Assembly (NCBI GenBank): GCA_027487995.1
Contig: JAIYCN010000205.1
Span: 1 to 34,186 of the forward strand
DNA length: 34,186 nt
DNA from: Rubrivivax sp.
GTDB taxonomy: Bacteria; Pseudomonadota; Gammaproteobacteria; Burkholderiales; Burkholderiaceae_C
Reading direction: 5' to 3'
Shown here: piece after piece, positions 1 to 11,230 of the stretch
Layout: each line of letters starts with the position of its first letter
Position numbering within the stretch: the stretch's first letter is position 1
Program-made: the position numbers and the translations under genes
Notes under the pieces: model-generated
Seen by the model: only the letters and a program-made list of their open reading frames with translations
What the model was told of the DNA's origin: nothing
Databases searched by the model: none

Positions 1-534
1 GGTGTTGCCCGCCGCAATGGCGACTGGGAACATCCACATGGGCACCATCACCGGAAAGTTGAAGGGCGTGATGCCGGCCACCACGCCCAAGGGTTGGCGC
101 AGGGTGTAGTTGTCGATGCCGGTGGAGACCTGGTCGGTGTAGTCGCCCTTGAGCAGTTGCGGGATGCCGCAGGCGAACTCGATGATGTCGATGCCGCGCA
201 TCACTTCGCCCTGCGCGTCGGTGAACACCTTGCCGTGCTCGGCGGTGATCATGGCGGCCAGCGCGTCCTTGTGCTGGTTCATCAACGCGAGGAAGTTATT
301 GATGATGCGCGCGCGGCGGATGGGCGGCATGTCGGCCCAGGCCGGGAAGGCCGCCTGCGCGCTGGCCACCGCCGCGGCCACGTCGGCCGGTTCAGCCAAC
401 TGCAGCTGGCGCGCGACGGCGCCGGTGGCCGGGTTGTAGACCGCCTGGCGGCGACTGCCGGAGGCCGCCACGCGCTGGCCGCCAATCCAATGGGTGATGT
501 CGGTGGTGGCGGTGAAGGCTTCGGGTGCGCCCAT
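1..534 (-). CDS. mmsA: Methylmalonate-semialdehyde dehydrogenase (CoA-acylating), N-terminal part, truncated by window edge
   Basis: Reverse-strand translation [38 protein letters not shown]...[40 protein letters not shown] is typical of MmsA/ALDH family. Confidence 0.9.
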   Translation of the reverse strand, partial: MGAPEAFTATTDITHWIGGQRVAASGSRRQAVYNPATGAVARQLQLAEPADVAAAVASAQAAFPAWADMPPIRRARIINNFLALMNQHKDALAAMITAEHGKVFTDAQGEVMRGIDIIEFACGIPQLLKGDYTDQVSTGIDNYTLRQPLGVVAGITPFNFPVMVPMWMFPVAIAAGNT

Positions 535-750
535 GGCGGTCTCCTGGGTGGATCAATGACACAGCCCTCCAGTCTATGACGGCAGCGGCGCTTGAGTGGC
601 GTGGTGTGGATTTGGGCGGACGGGCCGAGAGGTTGGGGTGCGGCGCTGGTTCGCAGCGGGGTCCGGCGCAGAACTTACGGCAGATGCGCAGCACCAGCGA
701 TTTCATGGACACTGGCGCAGACCACCGAACCGCCCTTGCAGGAACCAGTT

Positions 751-1464
751 GTGCCGGACCCCAAAACGCCCCAAACGCCACGAACGCCCCCACCGCCGGC
801 TGACCTGACCGCAGAGCTTGACGACCTTCTGGCGCAGGTGCCGGCGCCCCTGGCACCGCTCGACCTTTCGGCGCTGGATGGCTTTTTGGTTGGGGTGCTG
901 CTGCAGCCCAAGCCTGTGGCGCCCCCGCGCTGGCTGCCCTGGGTGAGCGACGAAGAAGGCCGCGCGCTCCCGGCGCGTTGGCCGCACGCGCAACGCCTGC
1001 AAGACCTGGTGCTGCAGCGGTATGCGACGCTGAACCAAGCGATTGAGCAGCGGCAGTGGTTCGACCCCTGGCTGTTCGACATCAGCCCGGAAACCGCGCC
1101 ACACGAGGCCGTGGAGCCCTGGGTACTGGGTTTTGCCACCGCCTGCGGACTCTTCCCGGACCTGACCGAGGGGAAGCTGCAGGACCACCCGGAATTCAAT
1201 GAGGCCCTGGCCCAGCTGTATCAACACCTGGACCCGCAGGACCTGGAAGACGCGGACGAATTGATTGCGGAGATTGAGACCCTGGAACCACCGCAATCGA
1301 TGGAAGAGGCGGTGGAGAGTCTGGTGCGGGGGTGTCTGCTGTTGGCCGACATCAGCCGACCGACGTCGGCACGCGCCGGGCGTTCCGGTGGGCCGAATCG
1401 GGCAGCGGGATCGAAATCGGCGCCCGGCCACCGAAGCCCAAGCCAGCGCCGGCCCAAGGGCTGA
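751..1464 (+). CDS. UPF0149/YecA-family protein (no SEC-C motif); GTG start preceded by aggaa proposed
   Basis: ELDDLLAQVPAPLAPLDLSALDGFLVGVLLQP...WVLGFATACGLFPD resembles the UPF0149 domain; the 592 start gives an unrelated N-terminal extension. Confidence 0.7.
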   Translation: MPDPKTPQTPRTPPPPADLTAELDDLLAQVPAPLAPLDLSALDGFLVGVLLQPKPVAPPRWLPWVSDEEGRALPARWPHAQRLQDLVLQRYATLNQAIEQRQWFDPWLFDISPETAPHEAVEPWVLGFATACGLFPDLTEGKLQDHPEFNEALAQLYQHLDPQDLEDADELIAEIETLEPPQSMEEAVESLVRGCLLLADISRPTSARAGRSGGPNRAAGSKSAPGHRSPSQRRPKG

Positions 1465-1890
1465 TCAACGCACCAACAGCACCGGCACCTGGGTGTGGGC
1501 CAACACCTTGGTGGCCACCGAGCCCATCACCAGGTTACCCAGGCTGCCGTGGCCGTGGGAGCCCATGACCAACAAATCCGGCTTGGTCTTGTCGGCCAAG
1601 GCCACCACCTGATCAGCGGGGTGGCCTACCTTCACCACGAACTGCACCGGCGCCTCGACCTGCCGCTTGAAGAAGGTGCGCACGGGCTTGAGCACCTTCT
1701 CAGCCTCTTCCTCGTAGTAGGACTTCAGCACGTCCTTGTCCAGCACCGCTGCCGCGCGGGGCGTGACCGCCGGCACCACCGTGACGATGGTGTACTCGTG
1801 GTGCGCCCCCAGCCACTCGTCGTGCGCGGCCACGTAGGCGAGCATGCGCTTGGTGTAGGGACTGCCATCGGCGGCGATCAGAATCTTCAT
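1465..1890 (-). CDS. Universal stress protein UspA family
   Basis: MKILIAADGSPYTKRMLAYV...DLLVMGSHGHGSLGNLVMGSVATKVLAHTQVPVLLVR, canonical Usp C-terminal motif. Confidence 0.93.
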   Translation of the reverse strand: MKILIAADGSPYTKRMLAYVAAHDEWLGAHHEYTIVTVVPAVTPRAAAVLDKDVLKSYYEEEAEKVLKPVRTFFKRQVEAPVQFVVKVGHPADQVVALADKTKPDLLVMGSHGHGSLGNLVMGSVATKVLAHTQVPVLLVR

Positions 1891-1990
1891 CTAGCGGCTC
1901 CATTGCGTGATGGCCACACACAGCGCGGACATGCGCGTGCAGGCCTGATGGAGTCTAGGCAGGAGCAGTGGCCCTGCGATTTGCGATGGA

Positions 1991-2770
1991 TCAAACTTCG
2001 AAGAGTCGCTGCGGGTCTAACCCGAGCGTTTCGCCCTTGCGCTCCAGCCCGCGCGCCTGGCACACCACGCGGCTGTCCGGCCCCTCGCCACGGCTGGGGT
2101 GGCGCGGCGCACGGTAGTCGTGGCGCAGGTGCACATGGCCATGAATCCACAGGTCGGCCAGGCCGATGAGGTCGTCGTCGGCGTTGCAGAAGCTGGCCGT
2201 GGTGGGCTGGGTGCCGTAGCGGGGGTCGCTGCTGCGCAGGCTGGGGGCGAAGTGGGTGATCACCACTGTGGTGGTGTTTTCAGACCCCACCAACGCCGCT
2301 TCCAACCATCCACGGCAGGCCAGGGCTTCCTCCCGCACGGCCGCAGCGTCGAACACCTCCCCCTCACGCGTGGCCTGCATCACCTTCTGGAAATAGCTGG
2401 CGGCCTTGATCGACTTGGCCTGGCGCGCAGCGCCAAACACATCGAAGTCACTCCAACGCACGGTGCCCAGGAAGCGGATGCGGCGGCCGTCGGGCGCGGT
2501 GTGGCAGTGCACGTCGCGCTCCAGCACGGTGAGGCCGTGGCGGGCGCAATGGTCGCGGAAGGCCGGCAGGGCGTCGCGCAGTTCGCGCCGGTCGAACTCA
2601 TGGTTGCCGGGCACCACCAGCACAGGCACTGGCCAGCCGGCGAAGCGTTCGTAGGCCTTCCAGGTGGTGTCGATGTCACCGGCCAGCACCAGCAGGTCCG
2701 CCCCCGGGGCAGGCTGGGGGTTGAAGACTTCGGTTTCCAGGTGCAGGTCGGAGAGGATCTGCAGGCGCAT
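1991..2770 (-). CDS. Calcineurin-like metallophosphoesterase
   Basis: MRLQILSDLHLE...LVLAGDID...VPGNHEFD...ITHFAPS...WIHGHVH metallophosphoesterase motifs. Confidence 0.9.
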   Translation of the reverse strand: MRLQILSDLHLETEVFNPQPAPGADLLVLAGDIDTTWKAYERFAGWPVPVLVVPGNHEFDRRELRDALPAFRDHCARHGLTVLERDVHCHTAPDGRRIRFLGTVRWSDFDVFGAARQAKSIKAASYFQKVMQATREGEVFDAAAVREEALACRGWLEAALVGSENTTTVVITHFAPSLRSSDPRYGTQPTTASFCNADDDLIGLADLWIHGHVHLRHDYRAPRHPSRGEGPDSRVVCQARGLERKGETLGLDPQRLFEV

Positions 2771-2795
2771 GTTCAGGCCTGCGTGCGCCAGCGGT

Positions 2796-3524
<729 letters not shown>

Positions 3525-3545
3525 CCGCGCATTGTCGCGCGAGCC

Positions 3546-4192
3546 CTAGCGCAGTTGCGCGAAGTAGTGGGCCAGGTCGCCCAGGTCGCGATCAGAGAAG
3601 CCCCGCAGCACGCCGTTCATCTGCGTGTCACGCCCTTGGGCCAGGTTGTCGCGGAACTCGCGCATGCTGTGCACCAGATAGTCCTCGCGCTGGCCCGCCA
3701 GCCGCGGCATCTGCTGCTGGCCGGCATAGTTCGGCAGGTGGCAGGTACCGCACAGCGCGCGTGAGGCCAGCGTGCGGCCCCGCTCGAACGCCGCGTCGTC
3801 GCGGGGTGTGGATTCCGGCTTGATTGGCTGACGGCTGAAGTGATCCGCCAGCGCAATGATCTCGGCATCGTCCACCCCATCCAGCAGCCCCTTCATGGCC
3901 GCCACGGGCCGCAGGCCTTCGCGGATGAGGATCAGCGTGTTTTCCAGGAACACACGCGGCTGCGCCGCCAGCGTGGGGCTCAAGGCCAGGTTTGACCTGC
4001 CATCGGCCCCGTGGCAGGCGGCACAGGCCGCGGCGCGGGCAGGTGCCGCGGCCGCGGTGGTGGCCGTTGACCCCGAAGCCGGCGCCGCCGTGACCGCAGG
4101 GGCCCCACCCGTGGCCCGGGCCCCTTCCGTCACGAAAACCCCGCCCAGGCCCCAGGCACCGATGAGGGCAGCCAGGCCCCAGGCGGCTCGCT

Positions 4193-4196
<4 letters not shown>
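3546..4196 (-). CDS. Di-heme c-type cytochrome (cytochrome c4-like), GTG start
   Basis: Two CXXCH motifs (CAACH, CGTCH) and an N-terminal hydrophobic segment; start overlaps upstream stop (GTGA). Confidence 0.85.
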
Positions 4197-5470
<1,274 letters not shown>

Positions 5471-5571
5471 GTTGTCTCCTGGTTTGTCTTGGTCAAAGCC
5501 ATCCAACCTTATCGCCAATCAGGGCTTTGGTGTCCACAAGACCCCTCAATGCGCACGACAAAGCAGGACGC

Positions 5572-5594
5572 AAAAAGGGGGCCGAAGCCCCCTT
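5572..5594 (-). terminator. Intrinsic terminator downstream of pckG
   Basis: Reverse strand AAGGGGGCTTCGGCCCCCTTTTTG: 8-bp perfect stem, TTCG loop, T tract. Confidence 0.9.
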
Positions 5595-5620
5595 GATGCG
5601 TTCGTTTTGGAGGCGGCGTG

Positions 5621-7513
5621 TCAGGCCGCCAGCCGCTTCTCGATCTGTGCCTTGGTTTGGCGCAGTTCTTCGGGCAGGTGGTAGGACAACTGCTCGAACA
5701 GCTCATCGTGCAGCTTGAGCTCTTCGGCCCAGGCCGCGCGGTCGATGCCGATGACGCTGTCGAACTGGTCGCGGCTGAATTCCAGGCCACTCCAGGACAG
5801 GTCTTCGTAGCGGGGGCTGATGCCGAACACATGCTCCACACCTTGCGCGGTGCCTTCCACGCGCTCGAGCATCCACTTGAGCACGCGCATGTTCTCGCCG
5901 TAGCCGGGCCACACGAACTTGCCATCGGCGCCCTTGCGGAACCAGTTGACGCAGTAGATCTTGGGCAGCTTCACGCCTTGCCCTTCCAACTTCTGGCCCA
6001 GGCTGAGCCAGTGCTGGAAGTAGTCGCTCATGTTGTAGCCCATGAAGGGCAGCATGGCGAAGGGGTCGCGGCGCACCACGCCCTGCTGGCCAGCGGCCGC
6101 GGCGGTGGTTTCACTGCCCATGGTGGCGGCCATGTACACACCCTCCACCCAGTTGCGGGCCTCGGTGACCAGGGGCACCGTGGTGCTGCGGCGGCCGCCG
6201 AAGATGAAGGCGTCGATGGCCACGCCCTGGGGGTTGTCCCAGTCGGCGTCCAGCACCGGATTGTTTGTGGCGGCCACGGTGAATCGGGCGTTGGGGTGGG
6301 CGGCCTTGGCACCGGTTTCCTTGGCGATTTCCGGTGTCCAGCGCTTGCCCTGCCAGTCGGTGAGTTCGGCCGGGGGCACGTCGGTCATGCCTTCCCACCA
6401 CACGTCACCCTGGGGCGTGAGGGCCACATTGGTGAAGATGGCATCGCGCTGCAGCGAATCCATGCAGTTGGGATTCGTCTTGTGGTTGGTGCCCGGGGCC
6501 ACGCCGAAGTAGCCCGCCTCGGGATTGATGGCGTACAGGCGGCCATCCTGACCCGGCTTTATCCAGGCGATGTCGTCGCCGATGGTCGTCACCTTCCAGG
6601 TGTTGCCTTGCGCGTCCTTCAGACCGGCCGGGGGAATCAGCATGGCGAAGTTGGTCTTGCCGCAGGCGCTGGGGAAGGCGGCGGCCACGTGGCGCTTGAC
6701 GCCGTTGGGTTGCGTCACGCCCAACACCAGCATGTGCTCGGCCAGCCAGCCCTGGTCGCGGCCCATGGTGGAGGCGATCCGCAGGGCGAAGCACTTCTTG
6801 CCCAACAGCGCATTGCCGCCGTAGCCCGAGCCGTAGCTCCAGATCTCGCGGGTTTCCGGGTAATGGACGATGTACTTGGTCTTGTTGCAAGGCCAGGCCA
6901 CGTCCTTCTGGCCCTCGGCCAACGGGGCGCCCACGGTGTGCACGCAGGGCACGAATTCACCGTTCTCACCCAGCACGTCCAGCACGGCACGGCCCATGCG
7001 GGTCATCATGCGCATGTTCACGGCCACATAGGGGCTGTCCGAGAGTTCCACGCCGATGTGGGCGATTGGGGAGCCGATGGGGCCCATGGAGAAGGGCACC
7101 ACATAGAGGGTACGGCCCTTCATGGAGCCCTTGAAGAGGGCGGGTGTGCCGTCAGGTTGACCCGTCTGCAGCAGGGTGCGCATCTCGGCCGGGGCCATCC
7201 AGTTGTTGGTGGGGCCGGCGTCTTCCTTCTTCTGGCTGCAGATGAAGGTGCGGTCTTCCACACGGGCCACGTCCGTGGGGTCGCTGCAGGCCAGGTAGCT
7301 GTTGGGGCGAAGTTCGGGGTTGAGCTTCGTCATGGTGCCCGCAGCCACCAGTTCACCGCACAGGCGGTTGTATTCGGCCTCGGTGCCGTCGCACCAATAG
7401 ACGTCCTTGGCTTGGGTGAGCGCGGCGATGTCGGCCACCCATTGGATGAGGCGCTGGTGGTGCACGTGGGCGGGCACATTGAGGGGGATGCCCGCAGAGT
7501 TGACTTGAGTCAT
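5621..7513 (-). CDS. pckG: Phosphoenolpyruvate carboxykinase (GTP)
   Basis: 630 aa, [17 protein letters not shown]-loop, [47 protein letters not shown]. Confidence 0.97.
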   Translation of the reverse strand: MTQVNSAGIPLNVPAHVHHQRLIQWVADIAALTQAKDVYWCDGTEAEYNRLCGELVAAGTMTKLNPELRPNSYLACSDPTDVARVEDRTFICSQKKEDAGPTNNWMAPAEMRTLLQTGQPDGTPALFKGSMKGRTLYVVPFSMGPIGSPIAHIGVELSDSPYVAVNMRMMTRMGRAVLDVLGENGEFVPCVHTVGAPLAEGQKDVAWPCNKTKYIVHYPETREIWSYGSGYGGNALLGKKCFALRIASTMGRDQGWLAEHMLVLGVTQPNGVKRHVAAAFPSACGKTNFAMLIPPAGLKDAQGNTWKVTTIGDDIAWIKPGQDGRLYAINPEAGYFGVAPGTNHKTNPNCMDSLQRDAIFTNVALTPQGDVWWEGMTDVPPAELTDWQGKRWTPEIAKETGAKAAHPNARFTVAATNNPVLDADWDNPQGVAIDAFIFGGRRSTTVPLVTEARNWVEGVYMAATMGSETTAAAAGQQGVVRRDPFAMLPFMGYNMSDYFQHWLSLGQKLEGQGVKLPKIYCVNWFRKGADGKFVWPGYGENMRVLKWMLERVEGTAQGVEHVFGISPRYEDLSWSGLEFSRDQFDSVIGIDRAAWAEELKLHDELFEQLSYHLPEELRQTKAQIEKRLAA

Positions 7514-7548
7514 GGTGATTCCAGGGAAGTTAAAAGCAGAAGAGATGA

Positions 7549-7616
7549 GATCGGGTCAGTTGGCTGGTATTTAGACGCGCGTTACACCGCGTTCGACAAA
7601 ACCGACTGACCCCATC
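7549..7616. repeat. Inverted repeat in pckG upstream region
   Basis: GATCGGGTCAGTTGG (7549-7563) vs reverse complement of CCGACTGACCCCATC (7602-7616): 13/15 match. Confidence 0.7.
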
Positions 7617-7728
7617 ACACCCCGCCGCGCCCTCTTGGAACGCCTGACAGTCCTGCGCTACCCTGGGCGGATGGCCCGGATGCGCGCGAAGACACCACCG
7701 CTAAATTCAGTGTACCGATGAAGTAACT

Positions 7729-7777
7729 GGGGGTGTTTTTGCGGTTATGCAGGAAATGCATAAGGCAATGCACCCCC
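7729..7777. repeat. Nested imperfect stem-loop in the pckG / acetylesterase intergenic region
   Basis: GGGGGTG...TTGC..TTATGCA-GGAAA-TGCATAA.GCAA..CACCCCC: 18 paired bp in three helices. Confidence 0.75.
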
Positions 7778-7786
7778 CAATATTGC

Positions 7787-7808
7787 GCCCCCCCGATAAC
7801 CGGGGGGC
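7787..7808. repeat. G/C hairpin immediately following the nested stem-loop
   Basis: GCCCCCC-CGATAACC-GGGGGGC, 7-bp perfect stem. Confidence 0.7.
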
Positions 7809-8084
7809 ATCTGGTCACCGGCGGGCCTGTCGAAATTCATTGAATTCTGAACTTTGTTCATTAGAGTCTGAACCGAGAATTGAATATAAGTACCTGAATT
7901 AATTTAGAAAATTAGCTTCAGCACCCCATTCAAGCGCTGACTCCCACAAACTGGGCGTGGGCCATCCAGCACGGGAAAGCGCCTAGGTCACCAGCTGGCT
8001 TCCAACGAATTAGCTACGCTCAATGCAAACAGCCTGAACGCGTGGCCAAGCCTGTAGTTGTCCACCAGGTATCCTCTTCTACAT

Positions 8085-8870
8085 ATGAATGTGTCTGCCT
8101 TCTGTATCGCCTTCATCGCCTCTTGCTTGTCAACGATAGCCCACGCCGACCCAATCGCATCCCAGCCCATCACGCCGGATCCGCGATCGCGCATCATCCT
8201 GGTGGGGGACTCCACCATGGCGCCCAACACAGGCTACGGGAATGCGCTCTGCGCGCGTGTCACGCCTGCGCTGGATTGCTGGAATCTGGCGCGTGGTGGC
8301 CGCAGCACCAAGAGCTTCCGAGCCGAAGGCCTCTGGGACCAATTGATGGCAAGGATGAAGGCCGAGCGGCCCGGCGGCGCCCAATGGGTCCTGATTCAGT
8401 TCGGCCATAACGATCAGCCTGGAAAGCCTGGCCGCACCACGGATCTCGCCACCGAGTACCCGGCCAACCTGGCCCGCTATGTCGAAGACGCGCGCGCGAT
8501 CGGCGCGCGTCCGATCTTGGTGACGCCGCTGACCCGTCGCAGCTTCAAAGGGGCGCAGCTGGATGACCAGTTGCAGCCTTGGAGCGACGCCATGCGGCGC
8601 GTGGCCACGGACCAAAAAGTTCCGCTTCTGGACCTGCATGCCTTGAGCATGGCGCTGGTGCAGAAGTTGGGGCAGGCCGAGTCGGACCTGTTGGCCGAGG
8701 CGGCGCCCGGAGAGCGGCGGTTCGACCGCACGCACCTGGGCCTGCGCGGCGCGTGCTACTTCTCTGAAATCGTGGCCGATGAGTTGGCCAGGCTCGATCC
8801 CGATTTGCGCAGGCCTCGCCAGCCCCTCCCCATCTGCGCCCAGGTGCCGCCGCCCGCGCCGACCCAGTGA
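8085..8870 (+). CDS. Secreted SGNH/GDSL hydrolase, rhamnogalacturonan acetylesterase-like (CE12)
   Basis: Signal peptide MNVSAFCIAFIASCLSTIAHA; ILVGDSTMAPNTGYGNAL, NLARGGRSTKSF, FGHNDQ, DRTHL blocks. Confidence 0.85.
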   Translation: MNVSAFCIAFIASCLSTIAHADPIASQPITPDPRSRIILVGDSTMAPNTGYGNALCARVTPALDCWNLARGGRSTKSFRAEGLWDQLMARMKAERPGGAQWVLIQFGHNDQPGKPGRTTDLATEYPANLARYVEDARAIGARPILVTPLTRRSFKGAQLDDQLQPWSDAMRRVATDQKVPLLDLHALSMALVQKLGQAESDLLAEAAPGERRFDRTHLGLRGACYFSEIVADELARLDPDLRRPRQPLPICAQVPPPAPTQ

Positions 8871-8876
8871 CCTCAG

Positions 8877-9716
8877 TCAGCGCGGATCGAAGGGGCCAAT
8901 GCCCAGGAAGCTTCCCCCCTGCAGCCGCTCCATGGCCGAGCCGGGCTCGAATCGTTTGGCGCTGATTTGCTCGACCCAGGGCAAAGAGAAATCCTGCGGC
9001 TGGTAGCCGATGCGCGCCCACCCCTCAGAATTCCACCAACGCCCTTCGTTGTTCGATACGCCATACACGGTGAGGCAACCGACATCCGATGCCGTCAGCG
9101 CCGCCTTGACCAGGGCGATGAAGTCGGAATGACTGAGCCAAGTGGCCAGTGCACGAGCGTCTTCCGGCTCCCTCGTGACGGATCCCAGGCGCAGGCACAC
9201 AGTCTCGACGCCATAGCGATCGAAGTACATCGACGCCAGCCCCTCGCCGAATAGCTTGCTGGCCCCGTAGTAGCCATCAGGACGAAAGGGGTCGGACGGC
9301 CCGATGTGCTGGTAACGGGGATAGCAGCCGGTCACATGATTGGAACTCGCGAAGACGACCCTGCGACACCCGTTGAGCCTGCAGGCTTCATAGAGGTTGA
9401 CCACGCCGCGGATGTTCGCGTCGCAGATGGGCTCGAAGGGCCCTTCCATGGAGATGCCCCCCATGTGGACCACCGCAGAAACGCCACGAAGCAGTTCGAT
9501 GACGGCAGCGGCATCGGCCAGGTCGCAAGGCCTGTAGACCCCCTGGAGGGAGCCCCCGCCCAGCTCGACTCGGTCACTCAGGCGAAGGGCCGCGTAGCGC
9601 TCATCGTCGCCGCACAGGGCGGCCAGCGGCCCGTTCAGCACCCGCCCCAGGTTGCCCGCAGCGCCGGTCAGCAACAGATCACCGCCTTTTGAGGTCGTCG
9701 TGTGGTTGTGTTGCAT
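8877..9716 (-). CDS. udh: Uronate dehydrogenase (NAD-dependent SDR-type epimerase/dehydratase family); GTG at 9725 is an alternative start
   Basis: LLLTGAAGNLGRVL; GGISMEGPFEPICDANIRGVVNLYEACR; FASSNHVTGCYPR; YGASKLFGE; YGVSNNEGRWW. Confidence 0.87.
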   Translation of the reverse strand: MQHNHTTTSKGGDLLLTGAAGNLGRVLNGPLAALCGDDERYAALRLSDRVELGGGSLQGVYRPCDLADAAAVIELLRGVSAVVHMGGISMEGPFEPICDANIRGVVNLYEACRLNGCRRVVFASSNHVTGCYPRYQHIGPSDPFRPDGYYGASKLFGEGLASMYFDRYGVETVCLRLGSVTREPEDARALATWLSHSDFIALVKAALTASDVGCLTVYGVSNNEGRWWNSEGWARIGYQPQDFSLPWVEQISAKRFEPGSAMERLQGGSFLGIGPFDPR

Positions 9717-9762
9717 GGCGCGCACCTGGCTGTTTCGAAAATTTGATGTGTCATTATAATAA

Positions 9763-9781
9763 TTCGGAACAATGTTTCATT
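9763..9781. promoter_or_regulatory. Candidate KdgR-like operator between udh and kdgK
   Basis: TTCGGAACA-A-TGTTTCATT: 14/18 arm positions match AATGAAACA-N-TGTTTCATT (recalled KdgR palindrome). Confidence 0.55.
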
Positions 9782-9800
9782 CCATGGCGGCGTACCTCCC

Positions 9801-10733
9801 ATGATCCGATTTGTAGCGCTGGGCGAGTGCATGCTGGAGGTGCAGGCCCAAGGATTCGGAACGGCCCAGTTCGCATACGGCGGCGACACGTTCAACACGG
9901 CCGTCTATCTGCAACGATGTGCTGCTGACGCGCAGATCGAGGTCCACTACGCCACGGCCGTCGGCGAGGACACGCTCAGCGAGCGACTGTTGCAGGCATG
10001 GGCCCAGGAAGGCTTGCGGCTGGATGCCGTTCAGCGCCTGCCGGGTTTCCTGCCCGGCCTTTACCTCATCGAAACGGACCCCGATGGGGAACGACGCTTT
10101 CACTTCTGGCGCCAGCACAGTGCTGCACGCGAGTACTTCGCGCAGTCCAGCCCCTCGCCCTTGGAGGCGATGGCCTCGCAATGGGATTGGCTTTATGTCA
10201 GCGGCATCAGTCTGGCCATCCTGGATGAGCACTCGAGAGCGCGACTGTTCGCGCTCATGCAGTCCATGCGGGCGCGTGGTGCACGCGTCGTGTTCGACAA
10301 CAACTACCGCCCCAGGCTATGGGCCAGTGCCGGGGATGCGCAACGCGTGTTCGAGCAGGCCTATGGCCACGCGGACATGGCACTGATCACGCTCGAGGAT
10401 CACCTGGCGGTTCATGGTGCCGCCTCCACCGAAGACGGACTGGCGCAGTTGAGCTTACTGGGTGTCCAGGAAGTGGTCGTCAAGCGAGGCGCTCAGCCCA
10501 CGCTGGTGCGCAGCGAACACAAGCAACCTTGGATTGAAGTGCCCACCTATCCCGTTGCCCAGGTGGTGGACACCACCGCCGCAGGAGACTCATTTGCCGG
10601 CGCCTATCTCAGCCGCCGGCTGCTGGGCCTGGACCCAGCCGCATGCGCCGCATGGGGCAACCGAGTGGCATCTGTGGTCGTCCAGCATCGCGGGGCGATC
10701 ATTCCCCACGATGCCATGCCCCCCGCGAATTAG
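9801..10733 (+). CDS. kdgK: 2-dehydro-3-deoxygluconokinase (PfkB family)
   Basis: LGECMLE...FAYGGDTFNTAVYLQR; C-terminal VVDTTAAGDSFAGAYL PfkB signature; pathway context. Confidence 0.9.
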   Translation: MIRFVALGECMLEVQAQGFGTAQFAYGGDTFNTAVYLQRCAADAQIEVHYATAVGEDTLSERLLQAWAQEGLRLDAVQRLPGFLPGLYLIETDPDGERRFHFWRQHSAAREYFAQSSPSPLEAMASQWDWLYVSGISLAILDEHSRARLFALMQSMRARGARVVFDNNYRPRLWASAGDAQRVFEQAYGHADMALITLEDHLAVHGAASTEDGLAQLSLLGVQEVVVKRGAQPTLVRSEHKQPWIEVPTYPVAQVVDTTAAGDSFAGAYLSRRLLGLDPAACAAWGNRVASVVVQHRGAIIPHDAMPPAN

Positions 10734-11230
10734 GCGCGCTGCCTGAGACGGTAGATGGTGAACAGATTGGTGGTGGCCAAAACCAGTTCAAGGAAGAAGC
10801 CGCCGATCGAGCCCACCAACCCGTTGTGCACCAACCATAAGCAGGTACCGACGAGCATCGTCATGCGCATGCGCACATCGCGCAGGAAGAATAAGGCGTA
10901 GGTTCCCACCATCGACGCGCAGATGGGCAGCCATGAGACCCAGCCTTCGCTCAGGCAAATGCCCATCGCGAGACTGATCGCCATGAAGCCCATGCCAACG
11001 GCGGGGATGGGGTAACGCACCGACGCGACGGACCGGCCCAGCGACACCAAGGCACTGGCTGATGCTGCCATCTGGCCAAGCGCCAGAAAGTGGACCACAT
11101 AGGCCAGGCACTCCAGCGCCATCAGTACCTTGAAGCGAAAGTCGCTTTTCTGCAGAAAGCAGGCGACTCCCAGCACGAATGCCAGCCACCCCAGCAACTG
11201 AGCTGGACTGAACGCATCGGCCAGGTTCAT
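10730..11230 (-). CDS. YgjV-family inner membrane protein of unknown function
   Basis: Hydrophobic multi-TM protein; GWLAFVLGVACFLQKSDFRFK and CLWLVHNGLVGSIGGFFLELVLATTNLFTIYRL resemble YgjV; start overlaps pectate lyase stop (ATGA). Confidence 0.8.
   Translation of the reverse strand: MNLADAFSPAQLLGWLAFVLGVACFLQKSDFRFKVLMALECLAYVVHFLALGQMAASASALVSLGRSVASVRYPIPAVGMGFMAISLAMGICLSEGWVSWLPICASMVGTYALFFLRDVRMRMTMLVGTCLWLVHNGLVGSIGGFFLELVLATTNLFTIYRLRQRA

Noticed and set aside
5618-7609. 663-aa plus-strand ORF antisense to pckG
   Set aside because: High-GC mirror ORF with His/Gly/Val/Ala-rich, low-information composition; the opposite strand is an unambiguous PEP carboxykinase.
7988-8230. 80-aa minus-strand ORF over the acetylesterase start
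   Set aside because: No recognisable domain; overlaps the signal peptide of a well-supported plus-strand gene.
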